Source: Candidatus Cloacimonadota bacterium (GTDB taxonomy: Bacteria; Cloacimonadota; Cloacimonadia; Cloacimonadales; TCS61). Taken from it: DNA of 64,000 bases. The position numbers and the translations under genes are program-made. The DNA lies in NCBI GenBank assembly GCA_021736135.1, contig JAIPGO010000001.1:1-64000 (forward strand). The letters are read 5' to 3'. Numbering within the stretch: the stretch's first letter is position 1; the number at the start of each line of letters is the position of its first letter. This document shows positions 43,150 to 52,438 of the stretch, piece after piece. The notes under the pieces are model-generated. The model saw only the letters and a list, made by a program, of their open reading frames with translations. It was not told where the DNA came from and searched no databases.

Positions 43150-46100
43150 ATGAATAATCAGATATTTTTTATACTTTTTATTCTTTCTTCAGTACTGTTG
43201 ATGGGTGAATGGATAACAGTTGATCAGGAATACGATAATGAAATGATCAGCTATACACAAACCCGGCTGTCCGAGATAGAGCTGGAATATCAAATTGACG
43301 GTTTTAATGTGGATAATATCCGGTATGAAGGTATTGAATATACACGGATCAGTCTTCCGGAAGCAAGTGATCTTTGTTTGCCTGGAAAGCCGGAGCTGCC
43401 GGTTTTTACTACTATAATAGCCATACCATTTCAAGGAGAAGCAAAACTGGAAATAGTATCCTTCCGGAGTTATTTCATATATGATATACTTGTTTATCCT
43501 CAGGAAGAAATAGAGCAGGATAGTGAAAACGGAGACAGGTTCACTATAGATATAGAATATTACAGGTCAGGAGGAGTGTTTCCGGAAGAGTTGGTTATGG
43601 CGGGAGAACCGGCAGTGATGCGGGATATGCGGGTATTGTCCTTGACTTTTTGTCCTTTCCGGTATAATGCTCAGGAAAGAAGCCTGGAAGTGATCACGGA
43701 GATCAGCGTGAAAATTGTTGCGGAAGGTAACGGGGGGATAAACTGCAAGACGCGTAAGGGGGCAGTTTCGAGAAGTTTTGAGCCGCTTTATCAGGCGACA
43801 GTATTGAATTACGAGACCGTCAGAAGCAGGGATGATTACCAGGTGCCGGCACTGCTTTTTATCGTGCCTGATGATGGTGACATAATGGATTTACTGCATT
43901 ATCTAACGGACTGGAAACAGCAGAAGGGATTTGAGGTTAGGGTAGCATCTACAGCAGCAACAGGCGAGACCGTCAGCGAGATAAAAGACTATATCCAGGA
44001 TGCTTATGATAACTGGGATAATCCCCCTGAACATGTTTGCCTGGTGGGAGATGCAGCAGGTGATTATATTATTCCAACCTGGTTTAATAATGGCAGTTTT
44101 GGAGAGGGAGATCAACCTTATGGTTTATTGGAAGGAGATGATTTTCTTTTAGACGTCAATCTGGGAAGGTTATCGTTTAACAATTTATCAACGTTAGCAG
44201 TGTTGATTACCAAAATAATAAATTATGAAAAAGCTCCCTATACAGAAAATCCGCAATGGATGCAGAAAGCCCTGTTAATTGGAGATCCGCATCATTCCGG
44301 TTACTCAACGATTTCTACGATGCTGGGTATCAAGGAAATGATGCTCACTTACCCTGATAACTGGTATGGAGATGATAATTTTTATGAAGTTTATAGTTCA
44401 CCTTTTCCGAGTCAGATGAATTCTGCCATAAATGCGGGTGTATTGTATATGTTTTACCGTGGATATTTGGGAACCAGTGGGTGGTCGACAACTAATATTT
44501 CCAATTTAAACAATGGCTGGATGCTGCCCTTTGCATCCATAATTACCTGCAGCACAGGAAATTATGCCAATGGTGACGGTATAAGCGAAGTGTTTACCCG
44601 GCTGGGTACTGTTACCACACCTAAAGGAGCAATCGGAATGATAGGAGAAGCCACATCAGGAAATCATACCTGTTTTAATAATGCGATTACGCTAGGCATC
44701 GCCTCTGGTATTTTTCAACATGGAATATATTCGATGGGGGGGGCGCTAACTATGGGTAAATATTATATGTGGAGCTTGTATCCGCAAAATCCTGGTGCAT
44801 ATATCAACGCATATTCTCATTATAATAACCTGATGGGGGATCCGTCTCTGGAATTATGGACAGGGATACCGCAGGAGTTGAATGTGATATGTGACGACCA
44901 GATCATGACTGGCGAAAACTGGTTTCAGGTAACTGTGCTGGATTCTCTGAATATAAATGCAGAAAATGCCTGGGTAACATTGAGTGCTTCTTCGCCGGAG
45001 GAATTTGCAGTTACCGGATTTACAAATGAATATGGACAGCTATTGCTGCCGGTAGCAGATCTTCCGGAAGGGTATTATCTGCTGACCGTGAGCAGGCATA
45101 ATCATATACCTTCCGTGGATTCCATAGCTGTTATTCAGGCAGCTCAATACGTGGATATTGAGGAAATTGAATATCTGGAAATCATCGGTAATGGTGATGG
45201 CATACTTAATCCGGGAGAAACAGTTGAATTGGCTGTAATCCTGGGAAATTACGGAACATCACCGGTCAATGGCGTTACTGCGGCTTTAGGTTGTAATAAT
45301 AATCTGATCACCATAATAACTGATGGGGCTGCTTATGGTGATATTATAGCCGGAGGCACTTCAGCGCCTGCTGATAATTTCCGGATTGCTATTAATCCTG
45401 CTGCCCTGGATGGCCTGGAACCGGTATTTGAATTTACGATTAACGATGATAATACTCATGAATGGACAACCTGGCACACAGGAATGATCAGTGGCGCAAA
45501 TCTCTGGATAAGTGATTATACCATAGGCGGGAACGGAATTCTGGAACCTGGTGATGCTGATGATATATACTTCACGCTGACGAATAACGGAGCAATGGCA
45601 GTTGAAGATGTGGAAGGTATTTTGAGTTGCCAGACTGCCGGGATAACGCTCATTGACGGGCAGGGATATTTCGGAGATATATTACCGGGTGAGACCGGTC
45701 AAAATGAAGAAAACCGCTTTACTGTCTGTGTCAGTGACGTTGTTATCCCCGGAACACAGATAACTTTCAGGATCCATTTAACCAGTCCGACGGGATATGA
45801 TAACATCGTGACCTGCCTGGTTCCGGCAGGATTCGTAAGCCTAACAGATCCTTATGGACCGGATGAACAGGGCTATATGTGCTTTGATGATGGAGATATT
45901 GGTTACGACCAGTGTCCGGAATTTGACTGGATAGAGATCAATCCTGATCTGGGAGGAGAAGGCGAATGTTTGACTGTGACAGCGGGCAGCGGGACAGGAG
46001 CTGTGCAGGTAATAGATTTTCCGGAAGATTTCCATTTCAAATTTTATGGTGATTCTTATGAGCAACTCACGATCTGTACAAATGGCTGGATAGCACCAGG

Positions 46101-47943
46101 CATTCACGAGGCAGCATCTTTTATGAACTGGTTCATTCCAAGTCCGCAGGGACCGAGTCCCATAATCGCGGTATTCTGGGACGATCTGAAAACAAATATA
46201 AGCAGCGCCGAGGTGTGTTATTATTATGATGGACTGGGAAATTATCTAGTTGTGGAATGGTCGCAGGTGAAAAATGGCGATACGGATGCCGACGAAACTT
46301 TTGAAGTGATTCTATATGATAGTTATTACTTTCCGACAATAACAGAGGATTCAGAGATCAAGATGCAATATCTGGAGGTTACTAACAATAATGCCGGAAC
46401 TTATCCAACCAATCATGGGCAATACTGTACTATTGGACTGGAAAATGAAGATTCGAGTATTGGGCTGCAATATACTTTTAACAATACTTATGCCACAGCG
46501 AACAAAGTTCTGGAAGATGAAACGGCATTATTATTCACATCTTCATATCTTAGCGATGAACTGCCTTTTCTGAGTATTGGCGAAGTGCTGATATCTGCCG
46601 GAGATGATGAATTTATTGAGGCTGGCGAGAATGTTTCGCTGCTTTTTGAAGTTGTTAACACAGGATATACGGCAGCTAATAATATCAGTATTGTAGTTTC
46701 TGCTAGTGACCTCTATATTGAAATTACAGAGAGCACTTCCAGTATTGATAATATTGCCTTTAATGGGATTGCCACGATCGAAACTCCCCTGGCATTTTCG
46801 GTTGTGGAATACGTTCCCGACTATCATTATTTTGAAATTGTGGTAAATATGGAAAGTGATGAATTTACCTGGGAAAGAGTCATCGGTTTCACGGCATATC
46901 AGCCTAATACCTTTAGTGTAGATCAGGACTCCATCTATATTGAGATGAATATTAACTGCCTCGATCGCCTGGATTTCGAACTGACCAATATCGGGAATCT
47001 ACCGGTGGAATTTTATGTGAGAACTGATGAGATCAGCACTCCGCAAAGAAATATCGGTGATTCGAATGTAACCTGTGATACAGATGAGTTTACACCCGGT
47101 GAAACCAGGGATTGGATTTTTTACGTTTATAATGAAACTGATGATTCCGAATGGATCAGTAACGTACTACTCACTTTTCCGCATGGAGTTACGGTAAATC
47201 ATGCCAGTAATGGTGTTGGAGGAAGTGGCGGTGACCTGGTCTGGGATGGTACTACTGGTACCGGACAGCTCATCACCTGGAGCGGATTGACACCGAACGG
47301 CTTTGGGGTGCTGCAAAACTGGGAAACTGCTGAAATAACGGTCAATGTCACCTTAAGTACTGAGTTTGCAGGTGATTTCGAAATCAACTGGCTGCTGGTG
47401 GGTGACGGTTACGGAGCGGGTCCACATGAGATGGCCGGAGAATGTACTTTTCTATTTCCGCTGCGCTGGATCAATCTGGATACTTCTTATGGAATTCTGG
47501 AGCCTGCTGATTGCCGGGCAATCACTGTAACATTTAATACATTTGACCTGGAGGCGGGAATATATCAGGCTCTTATTGAAATAAGCTGCGATCTATGGGA
47601 TAAACGCCGGATACAGGCAGTATTGAATGTAACAGGCAATATTGCTGAAGAAGAAGATATACCGGCACAAACTATGCTGCTGGGAAATTATCCCAATCCC
47701 TTCAATCCCAGCACAGAAATCTGTTTCCAGCTAGCGAAAGCGGAAAGAACGGAACTCAGGATATTTAATCTGAAAGGACAGGCAGTACGCAATTACCCGA
47801 CTCAAATACTGGAAACAGGCAAACACAGTATCACTTGGGATGGAGCTGACGAAATGGGGCGAAGCAGCGGCAGCGGCATATATCTTTATCAGCTGAAAAC
47901 CGGAGAAGTTGTGCTTACAGGTAAGATGCTGCTGATTAAATAA
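43150..47943 (+). CDS. gingipain-like C25 family protein with T9SS-type sorting domain (1597 aa)
   Basis: Secreted C25 cysteine-protease relative. It has a signal peptide, a propeptide-like region (to about 230), the C25 core (about 230-570) with CLVGDAAGDYIIPTW near 297-311 and candidate nucleophile Cys467 in IITCSTGNY. CARDB/Ig-like repeats follow, each opening with GNGDGILNPGE-type loops (about 693, 788, 1150), and the sorting domain starts near 1510 (NYPNPFNPSTEICF). Where gingipains have the catalytic His in Y-x-GHG, this protein reads YRGYLG (436-441), so the His seems replaced by Tyr439. It may be inactive or use another base. GGAGGTG precedes ATG 43150. Confidence 0.88.
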   Translation: MNNQIFFILFILSSVLLMGEWITVDQEYDNEMISYTQTRLSEIELEYQIDGFNVDNIRYEGIEYTRISLPEASDLCLPGKPELPVFTTIIAIPFQGEAKLEIVSFRSYFIYDILVYPQEEIEQDSENGDRFTIDIEYYRSGGVFPEELVMAGEPAVMRDMRVLSLTFCPFRYNAQERSLEVITEISVKIVAEGNGGINCKTRKGAVSRSFEPLYQATVLNYETVRSRDDYQVPALLFIVPDDGDIMDLLHYLTDWKQQKGFEVRVASTAATGETVSEIKDYIQDAYDNWDNPPEHVCLVGDAAGDYIIPTWFNNGSFGEGDQPYGLLEGDDFLLDVNLGRLSFNNLSTLAVLITKIINYEKAPYTENPQWMQKALLIGDPHHSGYSTISTMLGIKEMMLTYPDNWYGDDNFYEVYSSPFPSQMNSAINAGVLYMFYRGYLGTSGWSTTNISNLNNGWMLPFASIITCSTGNYANGDGISEVFTRLGTVTTPKGAIGMIGEATSGNHTCFNNAITLGIASGIFQHGIYSMGGALTMGKYYMWSLYPQNPGAYINAYSHYNNLMGDPSLELWTGIPQELNVICDDQIMTGENWFQVTVLDSLNINAENAWVTLSASSPEEFAVTGFTNEYGQLLLPVADLPEGYYLLTVSRHNHIPSVDSIAVIQAAQYVDIEEIEYLEIIGNGDGILNPGETVELAVILGNYGTSPVNGVTAALGCNNNLITIITDGAAYGDIIAGGTSAPADNFRIAINPAALDGLEPVFEFTINDDNTHEWTTWHTGMISGANLWISDYTIGGNGILEPGDADDIYFTLTNNGAMAVEDVEGILSCQTAGITLIDGQGYFGDILPGETGQNEENRFTVCVSDVVIPGTQITFRIHLTSPTGYDNIVTCLVPAGFVSLTDPYGPDEQGYMCFDDGDIGYDQCPEFDWIEINPDLGGEGECLTVTAGSGTGAVQVIDFPEDFHFKFYGDSYEQLTICTNGWIAPGIHEAASFMNWFIPSPQGPSPIIAVFWDDLKTNISSAEVCYYYDGLGNYLVVEWSQVKNGDTDADETFEVILYDSYYFPTITEDSEIKMQYLEVTNNNAGTYPTNHGQYCTIGLENEDSSIGLQYTFNNTYATANKVLEDETALLFTSSYLSDELPFLSIGEVLISAGDDEFIEAGENVSLLFEVVNTGYTAANNISIVVSASDLYIEITESTSSIDNIAFNGIATIETPLAFSVVEYVPDYHYFEIVVNMESDEFTWERVIGFTAYQPNTFSVDQDSIYIEMNINCLDRLDFELTNIGNLPVEFYVRTDEISTPQRNIGDSNVTCDTDEFTPGETRDWIFYVYNETDDSEWISNVLLTFPHGVTVNHASNGVGGSGGDLVWDGTTGTGQLITWSGLTPNGFGVLQNWETAEITVNVTLSTEFAGDFEINWLLVGDGYGAGPHEMAGECTFLFPLRWINLDTSYGILEPADCRAITVTFNTFDLEAGIYQALIEISCDLWDKRRIQAVLNVTGNIAEEEDIPAQTMLLGNYPNPFNPSTEICFQLAKAERTELRIFNLKGQAVRNYPTQILETGKHSITWDGADEMGRSSGSGIYLYQLKTGEVVLTGKMLLIK

Positions 47944-47952
47944 CTATAGGTA

Positions 47953-48699
47953 TTATTGCGAGATAACTTCAATCAGGTTTTCGAAACCTGCCTCTCCCTC
48001 CACGGCAATTGTGCGGATCAACCCAATGCCGGGAGTATAGAATTTATGTTCAATAATACTGGGTTCCTGTAAACTCCATTCGTTAGTCTGCAGGCAGTTT
48101 TCGTAGGTTCCCAGGCCAATAGTTTCGGTTTTATTCAGACTCAAGATCTGAGCTGCGTCTTCAGCTTCATTTTCATAATATTCCTGCCGGTACCAGATGC
48201 CGGCATAAGGCTCCGCGAGCATAATAAGGCCAGGCAAGGCACCATCCACGCCTGCTTCCCAGGAACCTGCCGTGGAAACGACTTCACCATCATCAATTAG
48301 TTCGGAATATTCACCCATATACCAGATATTGCCATTAATTTCCTGGGCATACCAGTCATCGGTATCTTCAATAAGGACTCCGGCTTCATAAGCCTTGTCT
48401 TTCACAACGAGACAAGTTATTCCCAAAATTAATTTGGTCTCGGAGGTAGTGAATGTTTCAACTCTGACCAAAAGCCCGTCTTCATCTTCTCCTTCGTAGA
48501 TCATGGTGGTTCCCGGGACGAGAGGCATAAATTCATTACCCGTATAATCACTGGAAATGAAATCTGCGGGATCAAGTGTAACCTCATAAGGCATATCGCC
48601 TGAATTAGTTGGAGCTCCGCTATTGGAATCCTCAGAGCAGCCGGCAAAACCAACCATTAAAATGATAATGGCGAATGAGAAAAATACTTTTTCCATCAT
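47953..48699 (-). CDS. lipoprotein of unknown function (248 aa)
   Basis: The N-terminus (FFSFAIIILMVGFAGC) ends in a lipobox with Cys at about 21, followed by a Ser/Asn/Gly linker. The body is beta-rich and acidic, with a repeated pattern of strands (YEGEDEDGLLVRVETF). Predicted to be anchored in the outer membrane or inner leaflet. Convergent with the C25-like gene with a 9-bp gap. It may be a surface partner, but no family is recognised. Confidence 0.8.
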   Translation of the reverse strand: MMEKVFFSFAIIILMVGFAGCSEDSNSGAPTNSGDMPYEVTLDPADFISSDYTGNEFMPLVPGTTMIYEGEDEDGLLVRVETFTTSETKLILGITCLVVKDKAYEAGVLIEDTDDWYAQEINGNIWYMGEYSELIDDGEVVSTAGSWEAGVDGALPGLIMLAEPYAGIWYRQEYYENEAEDAAQILSLNKTETIGLGTYENCLQTNEWSLQEPSIIEHKFYTPGIGLIRTIAVEGEAGFENLIEVISQ

Positions 48700-48720
48700 A
48701 ACTTCCCATAAATTTCAATT

Positions 48721-48749
48721 ATTATCCCTCTTTTTCCCGGATAGGTCAA
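48721..48749 (-). promoter_or_regulatory. predicted promoter of the lipoprotein gene
   Basis: On the minus strand TTGACC (48749-48744), 17-bp spacer, GATAAT (48726-48721), about 20 nt before the ATG at 48699. Confidence 0.6.
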
Positions 48750-48871
48750 GTACTTTCTAATTTAGAAACCGGCATACACTAAATATTGAAAAAACGAAAA
48801 ATGAATCTTTGTGGACTTGCGATTACACCAACAGTGCAAGTCTAACTTAACGGGTAAATTATTCATATATA

Positions 48872-49052
48872 ATAATCCCATTTTGTGCAGTAGTATTTGA
48901 TGAAGAGTAGTCCCGATGCATATCGGGATGAGTACAGAAGAGTTAGAGAATTTTTATGAATATTATTTTTATATTTTTGAAAATTATCTAACTCTCTCTG
49001 TGCCAAAATCTTACTGCTATTCGCAAATTTCTACTGCACAATATGGGATAAT
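48872..49052. repeat. nested foldback (MITE-like) element
   Basis: The 22-bp arms ATAATCCCATTTTGTGCAGTAG (48872-48893) and its inverse (49031-49052) match at 20 positions. Inside lie TCCCGAT/ATCGGGA (48911-48928) and AGAGTTAGA/TCTAACTCT (48939-48995). Related arms and the CCCGAT palindrome occur at 42721-42919. A 72-codon frame through it is an artefact. No transposase is present. Confidence 0.75.
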
Positions 49053-49122
49053 ACATTATTATAGCGGTTTAACTGGTATTCCCCCAGACCTGTATAAACC
49101 GAAACCCAACAAGAAGATTATC

Positions 49123-49248
49123 AACCGCGGATAACACTGATAGCACGGATAAAGAGATGAGGATTAGAATAATATTATATATAGGGTTTATTACTTCTAT
49201 GTTTTATATTTCTTGTATTGATCCGTGTAATCTGTGCTATCCGCGGTT
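49123..49248. repeat. inverted pair of AACCGCGGATA repeats
   Basis: AACCGCGGATAACACTGATA (49123 on) is inverted at 49219-49248, with about 24 of 30 positions matching. Single copies of the same word lie at 9054 and 15280. A smaller GACCTCC/GGAGGTC pair (49281-49331) follows. No gene lies in 48700-49388. Confidence 0.7.
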
Positions 49249-49388
49249 AGTGAACTTCTGTTGAGTTGTGGATAGTTGCAGACCTCCGCAATGTGCATTA
49301 GTCCACAGCTAATACCCGATAATTGGAGGTCGTTACTTCAGTTAGCCGGCGTTTTCTACAAATTAATATGGTTAACTTACTCCAAAAA

Positions 49389-50195
49389 TTAGAAGAAGAC
49401 TCCAATATGGAACATCAGGGAACGAAATATTGTGCTGTCTATGTCAAAATAGTTATGCCCGAAGCCGATATACAGATGGCCATGATGAATGCGCAGTTCA
49501 CTGATGACATCAATTATCGTAATATCCTTATGAAACATGATACCCGGCTGGAATTTCAAAGAAAAAGGGCGCAAAGGATATATTTCCAGATTATATCCCA
49601 GACTGAAACCTTCATAATAGTCATCACCGAAACCTATCTTGTCATAACCGCTGGAAAATCCGGCATCAAAGAATGGTAATACTGCTGATTTCCGTTCCAG
49701 CATAATGGAATAATAACTTATTTTATAAGGTGCATCGTCTTCATCGATTAATTTATATTTGAAATTCAGAGCGAAGCTGCCAAAATTCCATTTCGCCTGG
49801 CTTAAAATACTTTGGGTATCTTCCGTTATGCCCGTTCCATAGGCAGTATCAAGGTTCAAAAGAGTATAGCGGTTACTGACGCTGTTGCGATGACCCTGGC
49901 TGCGCATATAATTATAAGGCTGCGGATTATAACGCACCCGCTGCAGGGCAAATCCCGGCTCTCCACCAAAAGGATTAAAATTAAAACTCAGGCAGAACCA
50001 GTAATAGGAAATCACCTCCCAAAAGTCGTCTTCTTCCTCATCCTGCCAATGATGAGAGTTGGTATGCTCTTGCTCTTCATAAGAGCCAGCGTTCTTCAGT
50101 TTATTATGCGCCTCTTCCGTCTTCGTTTCCGCATAAGCGAAGCCTAAAGTAAATATTATTATAAAAGTAATGATGATCCTGGTAAATACTCTCAC
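49389..50195 (-). CDS. predicted outer-membrane barrel protein (268 aa)
   Basis: GTG start at 50195 with GGAAGG upstream. A signal peptide (MRVFTRIIITFIIIFTLGFAYA) is followed by a charged His/Glu-rich linker (YEEQEHTNSHHWQDEEEDD) and about ten amphipathic strands, ending in Phe (FHIGVFF), a typical barrel terminus. The linker could bind metal. No named family is recognised. Divergent from the prolyl oligopeptidase gene. Confidence 0.72.
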   Translation of the reverse strand: MRVFTRIIITFIIIFTLGFAYAETKTEEAHNKLKNAGSYEEQEHTNSHHWQDEEEDDFWEVISYYWFCLSFNFNPFGGEPGFALQRVRYNPQPYNYMRSQGHRNSVSNRYTLLNLDTAYGTGITEDTQSILSQAKWNFGSFALNFKYKLIDEDDAPYKISYYSIMLERKSAVLPFFDAGFSSGYDKIGFGDDYYEGFSLGYNLEIYPLRPFSLKFQPGIMFHKDITIIDVISELRIHHGHLYIGFGHNYFDIDSTIFRSLMFHIGVFF

Positions 50196-50374
50196 TTTTA
50201 CCTTCCTTGTTTTTTTATGGCCAATAATTCAATCATAATTGCAGGGATAAATGCAGTAAAGTTTTTTATGATCAATCTCATTGTGATAAGAGAAAACTTA
50301 TTAAAGCAGTTGACATTATATAATGTTTTATTTGATCGTTTTGCAGAAATAAATTTGCTGATACAGGAGTTATT

Positions 50375-52423
50375 ATGTTCAAATATCCTTATACTCGCCG
50401 CGAAGATATTGTGGAAGAAATATTTGGAAAGAAGGTAGCTGATCCTTATCGCTGGCTGGAAGATAGTAAAGATAAAGCAGTGCAAGCCTGGGATAAGGCG
50501 CAGAATGAAATAGCAGAACCATACTTAAAGTCTTTGCCGGATAAAGATTACTTTTTTAACAATTTTAAAGATAGTGATCATTTTGATGTAGATTCTATCC
50601 CCCGCAAAGTAAAGAATGGCAGCAGACGTCTTTTTACACGGCAGCTTGCTGCTGAGGAAAAATCAATTTTAATGCTGCTGGAAAATGCGGATGCCGAACC
50701 TAAGGAGCTAATAAACCCCAACAATTGGGCAAAAGATGAGATATTATATCATCATCTTGTTTCCAATACCGGACGTTACCTTTCTTATGGTGTGATCAAA
50801 GCCGGAAAAGAAGATTCGGAAACCTGCATTCTGGATATTGACCAGGGGATACTTCTGCCAGATAAACTTTTGGGACATAAACAGTTTATAACCAGCTGGC
50901 TGCCTGACGACAGCGGATTTTATTACCGGTTTTGTCCTCTGCCACCGGAAGTACCGGCAGAAGAACAGGATTACTGGCAACGAACATATCTGCATTTGCT
51001 GGGCACACCTGCTGAGCAGGATAAACTGATCTTTGCCGAGAACAAAGTGAAAGAAATATGGTCAAATGCTTTTCTCAGCTATGATCAGCAATATCTGATC
51101 TACAGAAAAGGTGTCTTCTATAAGAGCTCTACCTGGATCGAGAGATATGGTAGTGGAGAAATAAAGGCAGTGATGCCGGAAATGAAATATGATATAGATA
51201 CTGAAATATTTGAAGATCACATTTACATTTTAACCAATGAAAATGCACCCAGAAGATGCATTTATAAAGTAAATTGCTCTGCCCCGGAGCGAAAGAACTG
51301 GAAACTGCTGATAGAGGAAAAGGATAAAAAGATTGAAGATTATGGAATAGTGGATGGAAAGCTTTTTATCAATTACCTGGATGGCATTTATAATACGATT
51401 GAAATTTATGATACTGAAGGCGCATTTCTGAAAGAGATAAAACTGCCGGGACAAGGAATTGCCTTCTGGCGTGGTTATCAGGATGAGAAAGATATATACA
51501 TCTTTTTCTGTAATCCCGTAACGCCATATATCAGATATAAATATGATTTTGAGAATAATACTCTGCAGCAGGACTTTGTCTATATCAATCCTGAATTTTC
51601 CTATAATAAAGACGCTTTTGTTTCAAAAATTGAATATGCCACATCCAAAGACGGTACCCGGATCCCATTAATTATCAGTCACAGCAAAGATATGCGAAAA
51701 GATGGCAGCAATCCGGTTATACTCTATGGTTATGGTGGATTCAATTCATCGACGAGTCCAAACTTTAGCGCCGGAGCTTTAGCATTATGCAAACGAGGAG
51801 GAATATACGTTTCGGCATGTCTGCGGGGTGGAGGTGAATTTGGAGAAAAATGGCATGAAGCAGGAATGAAAGAGAAAAAGCAGAACGTGTTTGATGACTT
51901 CATTGCGGCAGCGATATATTTGATAAATGAGAAATATACTTCGCCGGAGCATTTAGGCATTATGGGCGGGAGCAATGGCGGGTTATTAACGGGAGCCTGC
52001 CTGGTGCAGAAACCAGAATTATTTGCGGCTGCGGTAGTCAGCGTTCCATTACTGGACATGATCCGTTACCATAAGAATAAATTTGCCAATATCTGGAAAG
52101 AGGAATATGGTTCTGCCGAAAATGAAGAGGAATTTAACTATCTTCTGGCGTATTCGCCTTACCATAATATTGATGAGAACGCGGAATATCCTGCTACTCT
52201 GGTAACGGGAGGTTTTAATGATTCACGTTGTGACCCATATCATGGGCGTAAATTTGCCGCAGGTTTACAGTATTCTGCGCAAAATACCGGCAATGAAAAT
52301 CCCCTGCTGTGCCTTATAAATTATACAGAGGGACATGGTTTTGGTGGCGGTAAAACGCAGCGTTATGAAAATAGTGCCCAGATGCTGGCATTTCTGCTGG
52401 AGAATACGATCGGGAAAAAATAA
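50375..52423 (+). CDS. prolyl oligopeptidase family serine peptidase, S9A (682 aa)
   Basis: Cytoplasmic peptidase that cuts short peptides after Pro. An N-terminal seven-blade propeller (about 70-410) caps the alpha/beta-hydrolase domain. Catalytic residues are Ser533 (GGSNGG), Asp616 and the substrate Arg618 (FNDSR), and His654 (EGHGFGG). CAGGAG lies 7 nt before ATG 50375. No signal peptide is present. A TATAAT at 50319-50324 may belong to the promoter. The next gene follows after 15 bp. Confidence 0.95.
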   Translation: MFKYPYTRREDIVEEIFGKKVADPYRWLEDSKDKAVQAWDKAQNEIAEPYLKSLPDKDYFFNNFKDSDHFDVDSIPRKVKNGSRRLFTRQLAAEEKSILMLLENADAEPKELINPNNWAKDEILYHHLVSNTGRYLSYGVIKAGKEDSETCILDIDQGILLPDKLLGHKQFITSWLPDDSGFYYRFCPLPPEVPAEEQDYWQRTYLHLLGTPAEQDKLIFAENKVKEIWSNAFLSYDQQYLIYRKGVFYKSSTWIERYGSGEIKAVMPEMKYDIDTEIFEDHIYILTNENAPRRCIYKVNCSAPERKNWKLLIEEKDKKIEDYGIVDGKLFINYLDGIYNTIEIYDTEGAFLKEIKLPGQGIAFWRGYQDEKDIYIFFCNPVTPYIRYKYDFENNTLQQDFVYINPEFSYNKDAFVSKIEYATSKDGTRIPLIISHSKDMRKDGSNPVILYGYGGFNSSTSPNFSAGALALCKRGGIYVSACLRGGGEFGEKWHEAGMKEKKQNVFDDFIAAAIYLINEKYTSPEHLGIMGGSNGGLLTGACLVQKPELFAAAVVSVPLLDMIRYHKNKFANIWKEEYGSAENEEEFNYLLAYSPYHNIDENAEYPATLVTGGFNDSRCDPYHGRKFAAGLQYSAQNTGNENPLLCLINYTEGHGFGGGKTQRYENSAQMLAFLLENTIGKK

Positions 52424-52438
52424 ATTTAGGATTGGAGA

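Noticed and set aside
48916-49134. 72-codon frame in the 48.7-49.4 kb gap
   Set aside because: It reads through the inverted arms of a foldback element; no ribosome-binding site.
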